A stretch of DNA of 64,000 bases from Geomonas propionica (GTDB taxonomy: Bacteria; Desulfobacterota; Desulfuromonadia; Geobacterales; Geobacteraceae): contig NZ_JAEMHK010000004.1 of assembly GCF_016458235.1 (NCBI RefSeq), positions 186,001 to 250,000 of the forward strand, given 5' to 3'. Numbering within the stretch: position 1 is the first letter of the stretch; every line of letters begins with the position of its first letter. The translations under genes were made by a program, and so were the position numbers. Shown one piece after another: positions 15,421-24,548 of the stretch. Under the pieces are notes generated by a model. That model saw nothing but the letters and a program-made list of their open reading frames with translations. It had not been told where the DNA came from and searched no databases.

Positions 15421-17355
15421 CTAAGGCTCTTTGGGCGGCTTTGGTTTCTCAGGCGAGGCTCGCACAGAAACCGCCGGACTGCCTCCCTGGTTAATCAGCA
15501 CTTTGCTACCGACGATGTTGACTCCCGCCGGGCTGATATCGATGAAGTTTGCTCCGACTTTCAATGAGACCTGAGTCAGTGATTCGATCACCACAGCCTT
15601 TCCGGACAGGATGATTACCTCCTCCCCGGCCTGCAAAGCGCATTTTGTGGAAACCTTGAGTTGCAGGTCCGCTCCCAGTGAAAGGGAAAGGGTTCCGCCA
15701 ATGGCTTCATTACTGTCGCCCACAATTTCAACGTGCTGATCGCGGGACACCTTCTCCAGCCGGTCCCGGGTAACGATGAGGTGACGGTCCTGCCCGACCC
15801 ACTCCAGCGAATCCTCCTCCACCCGGTTCACCTGCTCCCGCTGCGCGTGCAGATACAACTGTTCCGCACCTTTCTTATCCTCGAATCGAAGCTCGTTGTG
15901 CCCTTCTCCACCGGGAGTCGAGCACGACTTGAGGCAGCTTCTGGTCTTCTCCGCGGGTAGTTGGTACGGCGGCAAGTTCACGCCATTATGGAGTTGGCCG
16001 ATGATGACCGGCCGGTCAGGATCACCCTCCAGGAATTCGACCAGGACTTCATGGCCAACACGCGGCAAAAACATGGCGCCCCAGCCGTTACCGGCCCAAG
16101 GTTGCCCCACCCTGATCCAGCAGGAGCTGCTGTCATCGCCCTTCCCCGCCCGGTCCCAGTGAAACTTTACCTTCACCCGTCCGTACTGGTCGGCATGGAT
16201 CTCCTCTCCCGGAGGCCCGACAACGACAGCCGTCTGCGGTCCCTGCACGACTGGCTTTGGTGTCAGACGCGCCGGACGATATGGCGTCTGGTGAGGTATG
16301 CAGACGTAACTGTTGTGGTAACTGGAAATGGAACCGGTAGCGTATGCTTCCGTTACATCATGCTTTACGGACACCAGGAGTAACTCTTTCCCCTCCAAGT
16401 CGCGGTTGCAGTGATCTCTCAGCCTGAAGCGATAGCCGCTGGCAAAGGCACGACAATCGCTATTGCCAAAGAGAACGGTGGCCATAGTTTCTTCTTCCTC
16501 CATACGTATCCGTGCCAGCCTGTCGCCTGCGCTCCTGCTGCCATAGCAACCGGGAGCATCGTACACCTCGCATTTTGCCCACTGTGACTGGGCTACACAG
16601 GGAGATTCCGTTTTTAATCCTGTCCTTGGAATGGCGAAGTTGTAGTCGTTAAGGGAGTATCTGCTGGGATGAATGAAGCGTGTGACTTCGAGGGCGGTGA
16701 TGACGTCTTCCTCCCTGGTGCCGGTCGCGCTTGAGCGCGACGAGACGTTCTGCTGAAACGGACAGGGCGGATTGGCATCGGGAGAATCGGCGATGATCAT
16801 CGTGTGCGTCCCATCCTCATGCCGGAAAAAATAGAAGAGACCTTCTTCCTCCAGAAGACGGGATATAAAGTTGAAGGCAGTTTCCCGGTACTGGACACAG
16901 AACTCTCTCTTGTCGTAACTTCCGCGCAGATCGAAGCGGTACCAGGACAAACCATGGCTCTGGAATACCTGCTCTACTATCTCGGGGGTGGAGCGGTTCT
17001 GAAAGATCCTTATGTCGGCACTCTTGCTAAGGGTCCAGAACCAGGAAACCAGTGTGCATCTGTAAAAGAAGAACGGACTATCTTCACCGTCCTCGCCGCC
17101 CGATCTGCCCTGCGTGAAAGTGGAAATGATCCCGTTCAGGTATCTTTTGTTGCCGTTAGCAAGGGTGATGGAGACAGTTGCATTGCTGCCGGGCAGGGCT
17201 TGCAGCGGAATCGAGTGACGCTCGGACAGCAGAGACAGCTCGAAGTTAAAACTGCGGGAGATACCCTCCTCTCCGGTTAATTCCATCAAGAGAAGGGCGT
17301 CTTCACCTAGAGAGGTGCGGATGGAAATGAGCCGGTCGCGCTGTGTGAACGTCAT
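15421..17355 (-). CDS. vgrG: T6SS spike protein VgrG (TssI)
   Basis: 644-aa trimeric spike that caps the Hcp tube. The N-terminal gp27-like part has FNFELSLLSERHSIPLQALPG and a GLFYFFRHEDGTHT segment. The gp5-like OB domain has GRVKVKFHWDR and SCWIRVGQPWAGNGWGAMF with the LPRVGHEVLVEFLEGDPDRP signature. The C-terminal beta-helix/DUF2345-like end closes with GGSPAVSVRASPEKPKPPKEP. There is no extra effector domain, so this is a short, non-evolved VgrG. Codon use looks less GC-rich than the flanking housekeeping genes. The start overlaps tssG by 4 nt. Confidence 0.95.
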   Translation of the reverse strand: MTFTQRDRLISIRTSLGEDALLLMELTGEEGISRSFNFELSLLSERHSIPLQALPGSNATVSITLANGNKRYLNGIISTFTQGRSGGEDGEDSPFFFYRCTLVSWFWTLSKSADIRIFQNRSTPEIVEQVFQSHGLSWYRFDLRGSYDKREFCVQYRETAFNFISRLLEEEGLFYFFRHEDGTHTMIIADSPDANPPCPFQQNVSSRSSATGTREEDVITALEVTRFIHPSRYSLNDYNFAIPRTGLKTESPCVAQSQWAKCEVYDAPGCYGSRSAGDRLARIRMEEEETMATVLFGNSDCRAFASGYRFRLRDHCNRDLEGKELLLVSVKHDVTEAYATGSISSYHNSYVCIPHQTPYRPARLTPKPVVQGPQTAVVVGPPGEEIHADQYGRVKVKFHWDRAGKGDDSSSCWIRVGQPWAGNGWGAMFLPRVGHEVLVEFLEGDPDRPVIIGQLHNGVNLPPYQLPAEKTRSCLKSCSTPGGEGHNELRFEDKKGAEQLYLHAQREQVNRVEEDSLEWVGQDRHLIVTRDRLEKVSRDQHVEIVGDSNEAIGGTLSLSLGADLQLKVSTKCALQAGEEVIILSGKAVVIESLTQVSLKVGANFIDISPAGVNIVGSKVLINQGGSPAVSVRASPEKPKPPKEP

Positions 17356-18344
17356 GCTGTACGCCTCACTTCGTCGGGATTGAAGGTCACCAGCGGGTCC
17401 GCGTCAAGAACGGAGTCTGGCGCTTTGAGCCAGGTGGAACGGCCAAGCCTTGGTGCATCGGAGGTTGCTGCACCGAGCCGGCATGGGGGGACTTCCTCTT
17501 TCTTTAGCTTCAGCCGGACTTCACACTCATATTCAGCCCCCGCCAGGAACCGGACCAACGACAGAAGCCTTGCCAGCTTGTCCCCTTCCCAGAACCCGCG
17601 AAACTCACGGTATCCCATCGGCCCCAGAGACAGCCGGAACGTCGACGTGATGTCACAGATCTGGCCGCCACAGACAGTGTCGACGCCAAGCCTACAGTTC
17701 CCCTTCCCAACGATAGTCCAATCCGATGGTTCCAACTCGACCACACGCGGCACGAACTGCTCCACTTCGGTGGCCAGTCCGAACAGCGACTGTACGATCT
17801 GAGCGATGGTAGCGGCAGTTGCTGCCGGGCGGCCGGCAAGGCCACTGAAGTGAAGCAGCGCCTCCTCTGAAAGGGGAAGTTGCTCCCTGAGGCCGTTGGT
17901 CCCCAACCCCAGGAAACTCAGCAGGTGCCCCGAAAAAACGTCACTGTTGTCGGCCTTTTTCTGCGGCAACAGACGGTTGCGCTTCCATGCCCGGTAAAAC
18001 AAAGAGACCAGGCGGTGGTGAAAGATGTCATAGAAAGCTCCCATCGCCGTATCCTGGGCTTTGTCACGCTCCAAGAGGAGTTCGTGGTACCAATGCGGCA
18101 GCACGCCGGATGGGCCGATCAGCCCCAGCGCGGCAACCTCGACATGCACCACGCCGTCTTCGTCTTCGGTCATCCGTCCGATATCGCTTGGGGGGAAGGC
18201 AAACCCTTTGGCAGAGGTGAATCGAATCGTTTCGGCTCCCGGTGACAGGGCCTCTCCCACTGCGGGAGTGGACCGTCCCGCCCGTTCCAGGCGATGCACG
18301 GTCGGGAAAAAGCGGTGTCCGTGGCGGGCGGGATCTTTTGTCAT
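17352..18344 (-). CDS. tssG: T6SS baseplate protein TssG
   Basis: 330 aa, ImpH/VasB family. Typical opening (FFPTVHRLERAG), RFTSAKGFAFPPSDIG, then GLIGPSGVLPHWYHELLLERD and the DIFHHRLVSLFYRAWKR motif that defines the family. The C-terminal half carries LGPMGYREFRGFW. With TssF, TssE and TssK it forms the baseplate wedge. It overlaps tssF and vgrG by 4 nt each, so translation is coupled. Confidence 0.95.
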   Translation of the reverse strand: MTKDPARHGHRFFPTVHRLERAGRSTPAVGEALSPGAETIRFTSAKGFAFPPSDIGRMTEDEDGVVHVEVAALGLIGPSGVLPHWYHELLLERDKAQDTAMGAFYDIFHHRLVSLFYRAWKRNRLLPQKKADNSDVFSGHLLSFLGLGTNGLREQLPLSEEALLHFSGLAGRPAATAATIAQIVQSLFGLATEVEQFVPRVVELEPSDWTIVGKGNCRLGVDTVCGGQICDITSTFRLSLGPMGYREFRGFWEGDKLARLLSLVRFLAGAEYECEVRLKLKKEEVPPCRLGAATSDAPRLGRSTWLKAPDSVLDADPLVTFNPDEVRRTA

Positions 18345-20107
18345 AACAGCACCCGGTCACCGCTGCGCGGTGGCCACTGTTTGAAGATGCTGTTGTCACG
18401 AGTGGTCTTGGCGATGACTTGCACGAAGGAGTTCACCGACACGTACTGTCCGAGAAACCGCTCCAGCACCGCGGCAAAAAGGTACAGGCTGCTGCCGATG
18501 TATTTCTCCTCGTCGAACTCGATGGTCACCTCCACGCCGCGGCAAAAGCCCGCCCCCATCCGCCTGGTGACGGGACGAGAGCTCACCGACTCGATGCCAT
18601 TGATCTCTTGCCTCGTGGAAGCAGAGCCGCAAAAGTCATAGAGGTGCAGAATCTCTCTCAAAGCTCCGGCACCAGTATCAACCAGGGAAAGATAGTTCAG
18701 AGACAGGTGTGAGATGAGGCTTCGTTGTCGCCCGCCGTCAAGGGGGGGACGCAGGGAGGTGGTCGGTTTGATGAGGCAGGAGATAGCTTGAAGCGGTGCG
18801 GGCAGCTCAGTTTGAAAATCTCCAGCCGGGTCGCCGAAAGGGAGCTTCGCGGGAAGGTCTCGATTTGAACAGCTGCACCGGACCAGCACCGTCTCCGGTA
18901 CCGGGCAATTCACGTTGCCATTGCTAAAGGAAAGAAAGACATCGGTGCCACCGTCATGCGGGCGCGACGAAGGCCTTCTGTGCATGTGCCACAGGGGGAG
19001 TTCACCCTCGCAGCCCGGCCCGTTTTCAACGCCGAACACCGGGCTGTAACGCTTTACTTCCGAAGGCGAATCCGGAGTGACGGCGGTAACGTCGTCAATG
19101 GAGAGCACCTCCATCCCGTCCTCCCGCCTCAGGTCTGCAACGACGCGGTAGTCGGAGCTTTCATGATCCAGCCGGATCGGCTCCGCCACCTTGTTGAAGA
19201 TGTTGACCACAGGAGTGGCATACAGGCAGAAGGTGTCACTCCCGACGACAAGGCACTCAGGCGCGGGCCGGTCCAGGTAGAGCAATAAATCCAGCAGCTC
19301 ACCGAAAGCTTTTCCTTTCAGCCCGACTATCTCAAAAGACAGGAACTTCTGCGGGAGGGTGAAGTACTCCAAGAGCAGCCGGTACCCGGGAAACATTTGC
19401 TCGGGAGCGGGGAGAAGCCCTTCCTCCGCGGCGAACCCCACGGGAAGGAGGGCGCCAGGTGGAAGCTCCAGCCTCTCGCTCGCTGGCGCATCCGCCGCGC
19501 CACACTCCATCAGGCACACGTGGCTCAGCAACAACTGGTACAACGGGAACACATGCTGGGGCTGCCCGTTGAGGTGGAAGCGGAGCACATCGCCTTGAAA
19601 GGCCCCCCGGTGCACCCTCAACCTGATCCTCACTACCTGCTGCGCGCCCCTGACCTGACGCCGCGGTTCCTCGAGCCGGGCGTCGACGACTTCGATGGGC
19701 CAGAGGGTCACGGGGTAGACCGTCCTGAAGAGACAAGAGACTCCATGCACCGGCTTTGAGAACAGCTCCGTTCCCTTTGGGATGTGATAGCCTGCCTCGG
19801 GGAGATTCCTGAAGTTAGGCCCGAACTTCACCAGGGAAACGGATGGGATCGGGGTGACCAGTTGCGGATAGAGAACCTGCAAGAGCGATTGGGTGATCTC
19901 AGGCAGGCCATCGTCGATCTTGCGCTGGATGCGGGCGCACAGGAAAGCGAATGCCTCGATGAGGCGCTCCGTGTGCGGGTCCTCGCACTTGCTGGGCTCG
20001 AGCAGGAGTCTCCCGGCGACCTTGGGATACCTCCTGGCGAAGTCGCTCCCCATCTCGCGCAGAAAGCTTAATTCTCTTTCGAAGTAGTCGAGGAAGTCAT
20101 CGGGCAT
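18341..20107 (-). CDS. tssF: T6SS baseplate protein TssF
   Basis: 588 aa, ImpG/VasA family. It starts with DDFLDYFERELSFLREMGSDFARRYPKVAGRL and continues with PHTERLIEAFAFLCARIQRKIDDGLPEITQSLL, the diagnostic N-terminus. The C-terminus has the RRMGAGFCRGVEVTIEFDE ... YLFAAVLERFLGQYVSVNSF motif. Two TssF with one TssG form each baseplate wedge. Length is as expected for the family. It is 4 nt from tssE and overlaps tssG. Confidence 0.96.
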   Translation of the reverse strand: MPDDFLDYFERELSFLREMGSDFARRYPKVAGRLLLEPSKCEDPHTERLIEAFAFLCARIQRKIDDGLPEITQSLLQVLYPQLVTPIPSVSLVKFGPNFRNLPEAGYHIPKGTELFSKPVHGVSCLFRTVYPVTLWPIEVVDARLEEPRRQVRGAQQVVRIRLRVHRGAFQGDVLRFHLNGQPQHVFPLYQLLLSHVCLMECGAADAPASERLELPPGALLPVGFAAEEGLLPAPEQMFPGYRLLLEYFTLPQKFLSFEIVGLKGKAFGELLDLLLYLDRPAPECLVVGSDTFCLYATPVVNIFNKVAEPIRLDHESSDYRVVADLRREDGMEVLSIDDVTAVTPDSPSEVKRYSPVFGVENGPGCEGELPLWHMHRRPSSRPHDGGTDVFLSFSNGNVNCPVPETVLVRCSCSNRDLPAKLPFGDPAGDFQTELPAPLQAISCLIKPTTSLRPPLDGGRQRSLISHLSLNYLSLVDTGAGALREILHLYDFCGSASTRQEINGIESVSSRPVTRRMGAGFCRGVEVTIEFDEEKYIGSSLYLFAAVLERFLGQYVSVNSFVQVIAKTTRDNSIFKQWPPRSGDRVLL

Positions 20108-20111
20108 AGGA

Positions 20112-20612
20112 TCACGAGAGGATGGTGTAGGAACCGCTGTTGAGGTCGAAGTGGGTATCGAAGGCGGTGGGGACCGTTACCGGCTCAACCTGCAAGACGG
20201 CATCGATCCGGAAGCTGAGGCTCCGCTCCCCTTGGACCTGGCCAAGCCTCACGGTCACCTCCGTCAACCGCGGTTCAAAAGTCTCCAGCAGTCGCACGAT
20301 TTCCAGGCGTATCGCCTGCTGCACCTGGTGCGAGCGCGGGTTGTCCGAGCTGAAATCGCGGCTGCCGTAACTCAAAAGGGAGCGCTTCAGATGGGAAGGG
20401 AGGGGGACTGGCACCTGCGGAGCCAGCCCCCTGTGAGGATAAGTTGTGGCGAAGGACCTGGTGTTGAAGAGGTTCTCCAGGTCGCGCAGCACCGAGTCGA
20501 TCAGCGACTTGACGCTGCCGCGACGAGAGCAGGCGGATGCAGCGAGACCGCCCGGCTCCGGGTCGGTGAGCCTGTCGAGTAAGGATCTTCTCGGTTCCGG
20601 CTGGTAACGCAT
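20112..20612 (-). CDS. tssE: T6SS baseplate protein TssE
   Basis: 166-aa gp25-like protein: RSLLDRLTDPE at the start, SLIDSVLRDLENLFNTRS as the conserved helix, then EIVRLLETFEPRL and the terminal strands. It starts sheath assembly at the baseplate. ATG 20612 has GGAGGACCC before it; the frame continues to 20672 without an RBS and would overlap the intergenic gap after hcp, so the shorter form is preferred. Confidence 0.92.
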   Translation of the reverse strand: MRYQPEPRRSLLDRLTDPEPGGLAASACSRRGSVKSLIDSVLRDLENLFNTRSFATTYPHRGLAPQVPVPLPSHLKRSLLSYGSRDFSSDNPRSHQVQQAIRLEIVRLLETFEPRLTEVTVRLGQVQGERSLSFRIDAVLQVEPVTVPTAFDTHFDLNSGSYTILS

Positions 20613-20641
20613 GGGTCCTCCCGCGTTCGTGCCCGTTTCAA

Positions 20642-21139
20642 TCACACTTTCTTGTTGGTCTCCAGGTTCCACCCTGCGGCCACCTGCCCGCCGCCGGTGC
20701 CGTCGGAGCGGTTTTGCTGGGTGTAGGCGAGTTCGATCTTGCCATAGTTGAAGGCGATCTCCTCGACGGGGATGGCTTCGCCGCCGTGCGCGCTGCCGCC
20801 GGAGCGGTTCAGGCTGATGATCACGTTGGAAAGCTTGTACTCCATGTATTTCAATTTATCCCCGCCTGCCCGGCAGATCTCCAGGGTGACATTGGGGATG
20901 TGCTTGCCGGTGGCGCAGGCTTCAAAGAGCTTCGGGCTCGCCTTGTCCAGCACCTTGACGACGCTGAAATCGGAGAAGCTCGCCCGCTCGGCGGAGGCGC
21001 CGCCGGCGCTGCTGGCGGTGCCGGAGGTGGGCTGGGTGACGGAGAAGTTGTAGGAGAGGACCTCGATCCAGTCCCTGTGCTTATCGTCGCTGCTCTCTCC
21101 CGGTATCCCTTCTATCTTCAGGAACGCATCAAAGGCCAT
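20642..21139 (-). CDS. hcp: T6SS inner-tube protein Hcp (TssD)
   Basis: 165-aa tube protein. MAFDAFLKIEGIPGES, DWIEVLSYNFSVTQ and the FSVVKVLDKASPKLF strand are standard, as is the C-terminal YGKIELAYTQQ. It carries an Ala/Ser/Gly-rich loop (TSGTASSAGGASAERA) at residues 38-53. There is no C-terminal effector extension. It sits between tssC and tssE within the operon, with gaps of 34 and 29 nt that leave room for its own RBS. It is usually the most expressed T6SS product. Confidence 0.95.
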   Translation of the reverse strand: MAFDAFLKIEGIPGESSDDKHRDWIEVLSYNFSVTQPTSGTASSAGGASAERASFSDFSVVKVLDKASPKLFEACATGKHIPNVTLEICRAGGDKLKYMEYKLSNVIISLNRSGGSAHGGEAIPVEEIAFNYGKIELAYTQQNRSDGTGGGQVAAGWNLETNKKV

Positions 21140-21173
21140 GACTTCCTCCCTTTCATGGTGGTCTCAACTTCGC

Positions 21174-22658
21174 TCAGTTCGTCCGGGGCGAAGGGAGGTT
21201 GGCGACGAGCCTCAGCGAGATGGTCAGTTCATCGAGTTGGTAGTGCGGCTTCAAGTGGGCGACCGCCCGATAGCATCCCAGCCGGCCCGGCTGATCGAAG
21301 ACCTCGATACGGGCTTCGCGCAGCGGGAAACGCGCTTTCATCTCCTGTCCCGCATCATCATCCAAGAGCACGTACCGGCTGATCCACCGGTTCAGGTAAT
21401 CCTCCACGTTCTTCCTGGTCCCGAAGCTGCCAATCTTGTCCCTCATCATCGCCTTCAGGTAGTGGGCAAAGCGCGACACGCAGAGGATGTACTGCAGTTG
21501 GGCCGAGAGCCTCGCGTTGGCATTGGCGGCATCGGTGTCGTAGATCTTGGGCTTGTGGGCGCTCTGGACACTGAAGAAGGCGGCCAAGTCGGTTCCTTTG
21601 CAGTGCACCAGGGGGACGAAACCAAGATCGGCAAGCTCCTTCTCGCGCCGGTCGGTGATGGCGATCTCGGTCGGGCACTTCGCCGCCAGTTCACCTTCGC
21701 CGGTGTCGAAGCTGTGAATGGGGAGATCGGCCACCGCCCCTCCCCCTTCGACGCCGCGGATGGCAGCGGTCCAGCCGTACCTGGAGAAGGCGTCGGTAAT
21801 GCGGCCAGCGAGACAGTAAGCGGCGTTGCCCCAGAGGTATTTACCGTGGTCGCCGGCGACCTCTTCCTCGAACTGGAACGACTCAACCGGGTCGCTGTCC
21901 GGCGTGTAGGGCAGCCGCATCAGCACGTGCGGCAGGCACAGCGCCACGTACTTGGCATCCTCCGACATCCGGAAGGAACGCCACCGGGCGTAGTCGGCAC
22001 CCTGGAAAACCTTGGCCAGATCCCTCGGCCCGTCCGGCCCCGCGTAGCTGTCCACGCCGAACATGGTCGAGGAAGCGGAGGTGATGAGCGGAGCGTGCGC
22101 CGCCGCGGCAACCTCGGACATGCGGGTTAACAGCGCCAGGTCCTGCGGCGTGTTGCCGAACTCGTAGTCCCCGACCAGGCAGCCGTAGGAGGCGCCGCCG
22201 AAGCTGCCGAACTCCTCCTCGTACACCTTCTTGAAAAGAGACGACTGGTCGAACTCTGACGCCTTCTCCATGTCCCGGGCCAGTTCCTGCTTGGAGGCGT
22301 TCAGTACGCGGATCTTCAGGTCGCTGCCGGTCTCCGTCTGGTGCACGAGATAGGAGAGTCCGCGCCAGGATGCCTCAAGCTTTTGGAACTCGGGATGATG
22401 GATGATCCGGTTCACCTGATCGCTGATGAGATGATCGATCTCGGCGATCCTGGTGTGGATCATCCGCTCGATGTCGCCGCCGGGCACCATCTCCCCGGCC
22501 AGCACCTGCTGCACCAGTTCGACCAGCATCTCCCTGGCATATGGCTTCTGGTCTTCGTAGCGGGCAAGCCGCCCTTCGCTCACGATCAGATCGAGCAGTT
22601 CCGGGGCAGGCTGTGGTTCAGCGAAGCGGATCCCCTTTTCTTGGTCGAACTCTTCCAT
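21174..22658 (-). CDS. tssC: T6SS contractile sheath large subunit TssC
   Basis: 494 aa, VipB/EvpB family. The N-terminal HTRIAEIDHLISDQVNRIIHHPEFQKLEASWRGL region is diagnostic. The core has EEEFGSFGGASYGCLVGDYEFGNTPQDLALL and the C-terminus the DIGSFGTRKNVEDYLNRWI segment. With TssB it builds the sheath that contracts around Hcp. The gap from tssB is 13 nt. Length matches the family. Confidence 0.97.
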   Translation of the reverse strand: MEEFDQEKGIRFAEPQPAPELLDLIVSEGRLARYEDQKPYAREMLVELVQQVLAGEMVPGGDIERMIHTRIAEIDHLISDQVNRIIHHPEFQKLEASWRGLSYLVHQTETGSDLKIRVLNASKQELARDMEKASEFDQSSLFKKVYEEEFGSFGGASYGCLVGDYEFGNTPQDLALLTRMSEVAAAAHAPLITSASSTMFGVDSYAGPDGPRDLAKVFQGADYARWRSFRMSEDAKYVALCLPHVLMRLPYTPDSDPVESFQFEEEVAGDHGKYLWGNAAYCLAGRITDAFSRYGWTAAIRGVEGGGAVADLPIHSFDTGEGELAAKCPTEIAITDRREKELADLGFVPLVHCKGTDLAAFFSVQSAHKPKIYDTDAANANARLSAQLQYILCVSRFAHYLKAMMRDKIGSFGTRKNVEDYLNRWISRYVLLDDDAGQEMKARFPLREARIEVFDQPGRLGCYRAVAHLKPHYQLDELTISLRLVANLPSPRTN

Positions 22659-22671
22659 GGCTCCCCCCTTT

Positions 22672-23199
22672 TCAGGCGCTCTCGCCGCCGGTACCGCTGC
22701 CGCCGGTGGGGCGGTGACAGATCTTCTTCAGCGCGTCACCACCGGTCAAAAGATCCCGCAGCAGTTCGTCCAGCCGGTCGTTTCCGTCCAGCCGGTTCAA
22801 TAGATCGGAAAGTCTCCCGCGCGCTTCGACCAGTTTGCGCAGCGGCTCCACCTGCCGGGCCACGCGCTCGGGATGAAAGTCATCCAGTGAGGCAAAACGC
22901 AAATCCACCGCGAGTTGGGAGCCATCGCCGCACAGCGTGTTGTCGACCCTGAAGGCAAGGTGCGGTTTGATTGCTTCCATTACGCGGTTAAAACTATCCC
23001 GGTCGACTTCCACGAACTTCCTCTCCTTAAGCTTGGACAGAGGGGGTTCCGGCGAACCGGACAGGTCGGACAGCACTCCCACGACGAAGGGAATCTCCTT
23101 CACCTCCACGCCGTCGTCGACCTCGACGTCGTACGTGATACGGACCCGGGGCGCCCTCACCCGCTCCAGCCTGTGTTGCAAACTCTCCGAAGTAGCCAT
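22672..23199 (-). CDS. tssB: T6SS contractile sheath small subunit TssB
   Basis: 175 aa, VipA family: RLERVRAPRVRITYDVEVDDGVEVKEIPFVVGVLSDLSG at the start and FVEVDRDSFNRVMEAIKPHLAFRVDNTL in the middle. The C-terminal helix (LNRLDGNDRLDELLRDLLT) is the usual interaction surface for ClpV in other systems, although no clpV is encoded in this locus. It partners TssC. Confidence 0.96.
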   Translation of the reverse strand: MATSESLQHRLERVRAPRVRITYDVEVDDGVEVKEIPFVVGVLSDLSGSPEPPLSKLKERKFVEVDRDSFNRVMEAIKPHLAFRVDNTLCGDGSQLAVDLRFASLDDFHPERVARQVEPLRKLVEARGRLSDLLNRLDGNDRLDELLRDLLTGGDALKKICHRPTGGSGTGGESA

Positions 23200-23220
23200 G
23201 ATCTCTCCTTTGCCGCGCCC

Positions 23221-24540
23221 TTAGTGGGGGTACGGCATTGCCTTGGTGACATCGAGCAGACAGATACGCTTGAAAAGGAGCTGGGCCAGATCCGCGTCGC
23301 AATCGCGGGGTCCCCCATCTTGCAGACACCGGTAATACGCCACCAGCACTTCGGCAACCCAAAGCGGCGACTCCCAGCGCTCCAGATGTAGTTCTTCGAT
23401 AATGCCGTACAGCTCCTCCACGATGGGTCGGGCCAGGTCCGCCCTTCCCGCTTCCAGGCACAGCTTGGCCATCAGGAGCCGGACCCGGTCGCGATCCCGT
23501 ACCGAATCGGTGGCGTTGCCGGCGTGCAGCAGCATGGCGAGGGCATCCTGCAACCGCCCGGCCCCGACTATGGCCACGGCATCCCGCCACAGCGAGTGCT
23601 CCGGCTGTTCTGCTCCAGACCCACCTGAAGGGGCTGCGGGAAGATCGGGCAGGCGTATTTGGGTATCCTCCCCGTGCAGTTCGCTCAGAACGGTAAGGGA
23701 TGCCTCTTGCTGCAGTCCCACTGGGGTAGCGGATGCCGCTGGTCCGACCTGCGCGCGGTACAGCGTGTCGACGAGCCTGCTGCAGCCGTCGATGGCAGAG
23801 GCGAGCTCGGCTAGAGTCGGTGCCGCGTCCAGGAATTTCTCCTCGAGTACCGTCGCCAGCCGCTGCACTTTGTGGTTGCACTGGGAGAGCCCTGTCCGTA
23901 GCGTCGCGGCAAAGCCTGCACCCGAGCGTGCGACCGCGGTATCAAAATCCTCTGCGCTCACCGCCGACTCCGCCAGCAGCTGTTCGCGCCGGCTCTTTTT
24001 GTCCTCGTCGATTTCGCCATAGCGGTTGGTCACATCTGCCTCGCAGCCCACCTCCCGGGATTGACGCCATTGAAGCCAGGAGTATCCGGGAGTGAGTTCC
24101 GGGTCGGTAAGCGGAATCTGCCTGACCTGCAAAGCAACCTTCCCGTTCAGGAACTGAAAGGGAGTGGCGCGATATTCCAGGTCCCCCTCCTCCGTCAGCG
24201 GGTAAACCGTGTCCCAGAAGCGCTCGGCGAGCCCGGTGATCAGTTCGAGCCCCGACTCCAGACCGGCAAAGCCTTCGGTGACCGTGAGCCCTTCGGCAAG
24301 CCACACCGCGATCTGCAGGTCCTTGGTCTTTTCTCTGAGGGCAGTGGTAGCCAGGGAAATCGCCTTTTCCCAGTTGGGCTGCTTGACGTCGTGCTGCCAG
24401 TCTCCCATGGCGGTGGCATCCTCGTAGCGACGCGCCTCCATGATCTCCTCGTAGACGGTCGTGTAGCGGAGGTCGCTTCCGGCAGGGCTTTCTGAGGAGA
24501 TGGGCTGCAACAGATCCTCGATGCAAAGGTCACTGATCAT
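23221..24540 (-). CDS. tssA: T6SS assembly/cap protein TssA
   Basis: 439 aa with the ImpA N-terminal domain: PISSESPAGSDLRYTTVYEEIMEARRYED, then DWQHDVKQPNWEKAISLATTALREKTKDLQIAVWLAEGL. The C-terminal region (from about 330) has a helical VasJ-like segment (SPLWVAEVLVAYYRCLQDGG). TssA recruits the baseplate and guides tail polymerisation. ATG 24540 has AGGGGGTGCC upstream; the extra 7 codons of the longer frame are rejected. It lies 8 nt after tssM. Confidence 0.92.
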   Translation of the reverse strand: MISDLCIEDLLQPISSESPAGSDLRYTTVYEEIMEARRYEDATAMGDWQHDVKQPNWEKAISLATTALREKTKDLQIAVWLAEGLTVTEGFAGLESGLELITGLAERFWDTVYPLTEEGDLEYRATPFQFLNGKVALQVRQIPLTDPELTPGYSWLQWRQSREVGCEADVTNRYGEIDEDKKSRREQLLAESAVSAEDFDTAVARSGAGFAATLRTGLSQCNHKVQRLATVLEEKFLDAAPTLAELASAIDGCSRLVDTLYRAQVGPAASATPVGLQQEASLTVLSELHGEDTQIRLPDLPAAPSGGSGAEQPEHSLWRDAVAIVGAGRLQDALAMLLHAGNATDSVRDRDRVRLLMAKLCLEAGRADLARPIVEELYGIIEELHLERWESPLWVAEVLVAYYRCLQDGGPRDCDADLAQLLFKRICLLDVTKAMPYPH

Positions 24541-24548
24541 GGCACCCC

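Noticed and set aside
16804-17280. Plus-strand frame within vgrG as an embedded effector gene
   Set aside because: Antisense to conserved vgrG coding sequence with no RBS or known domain.
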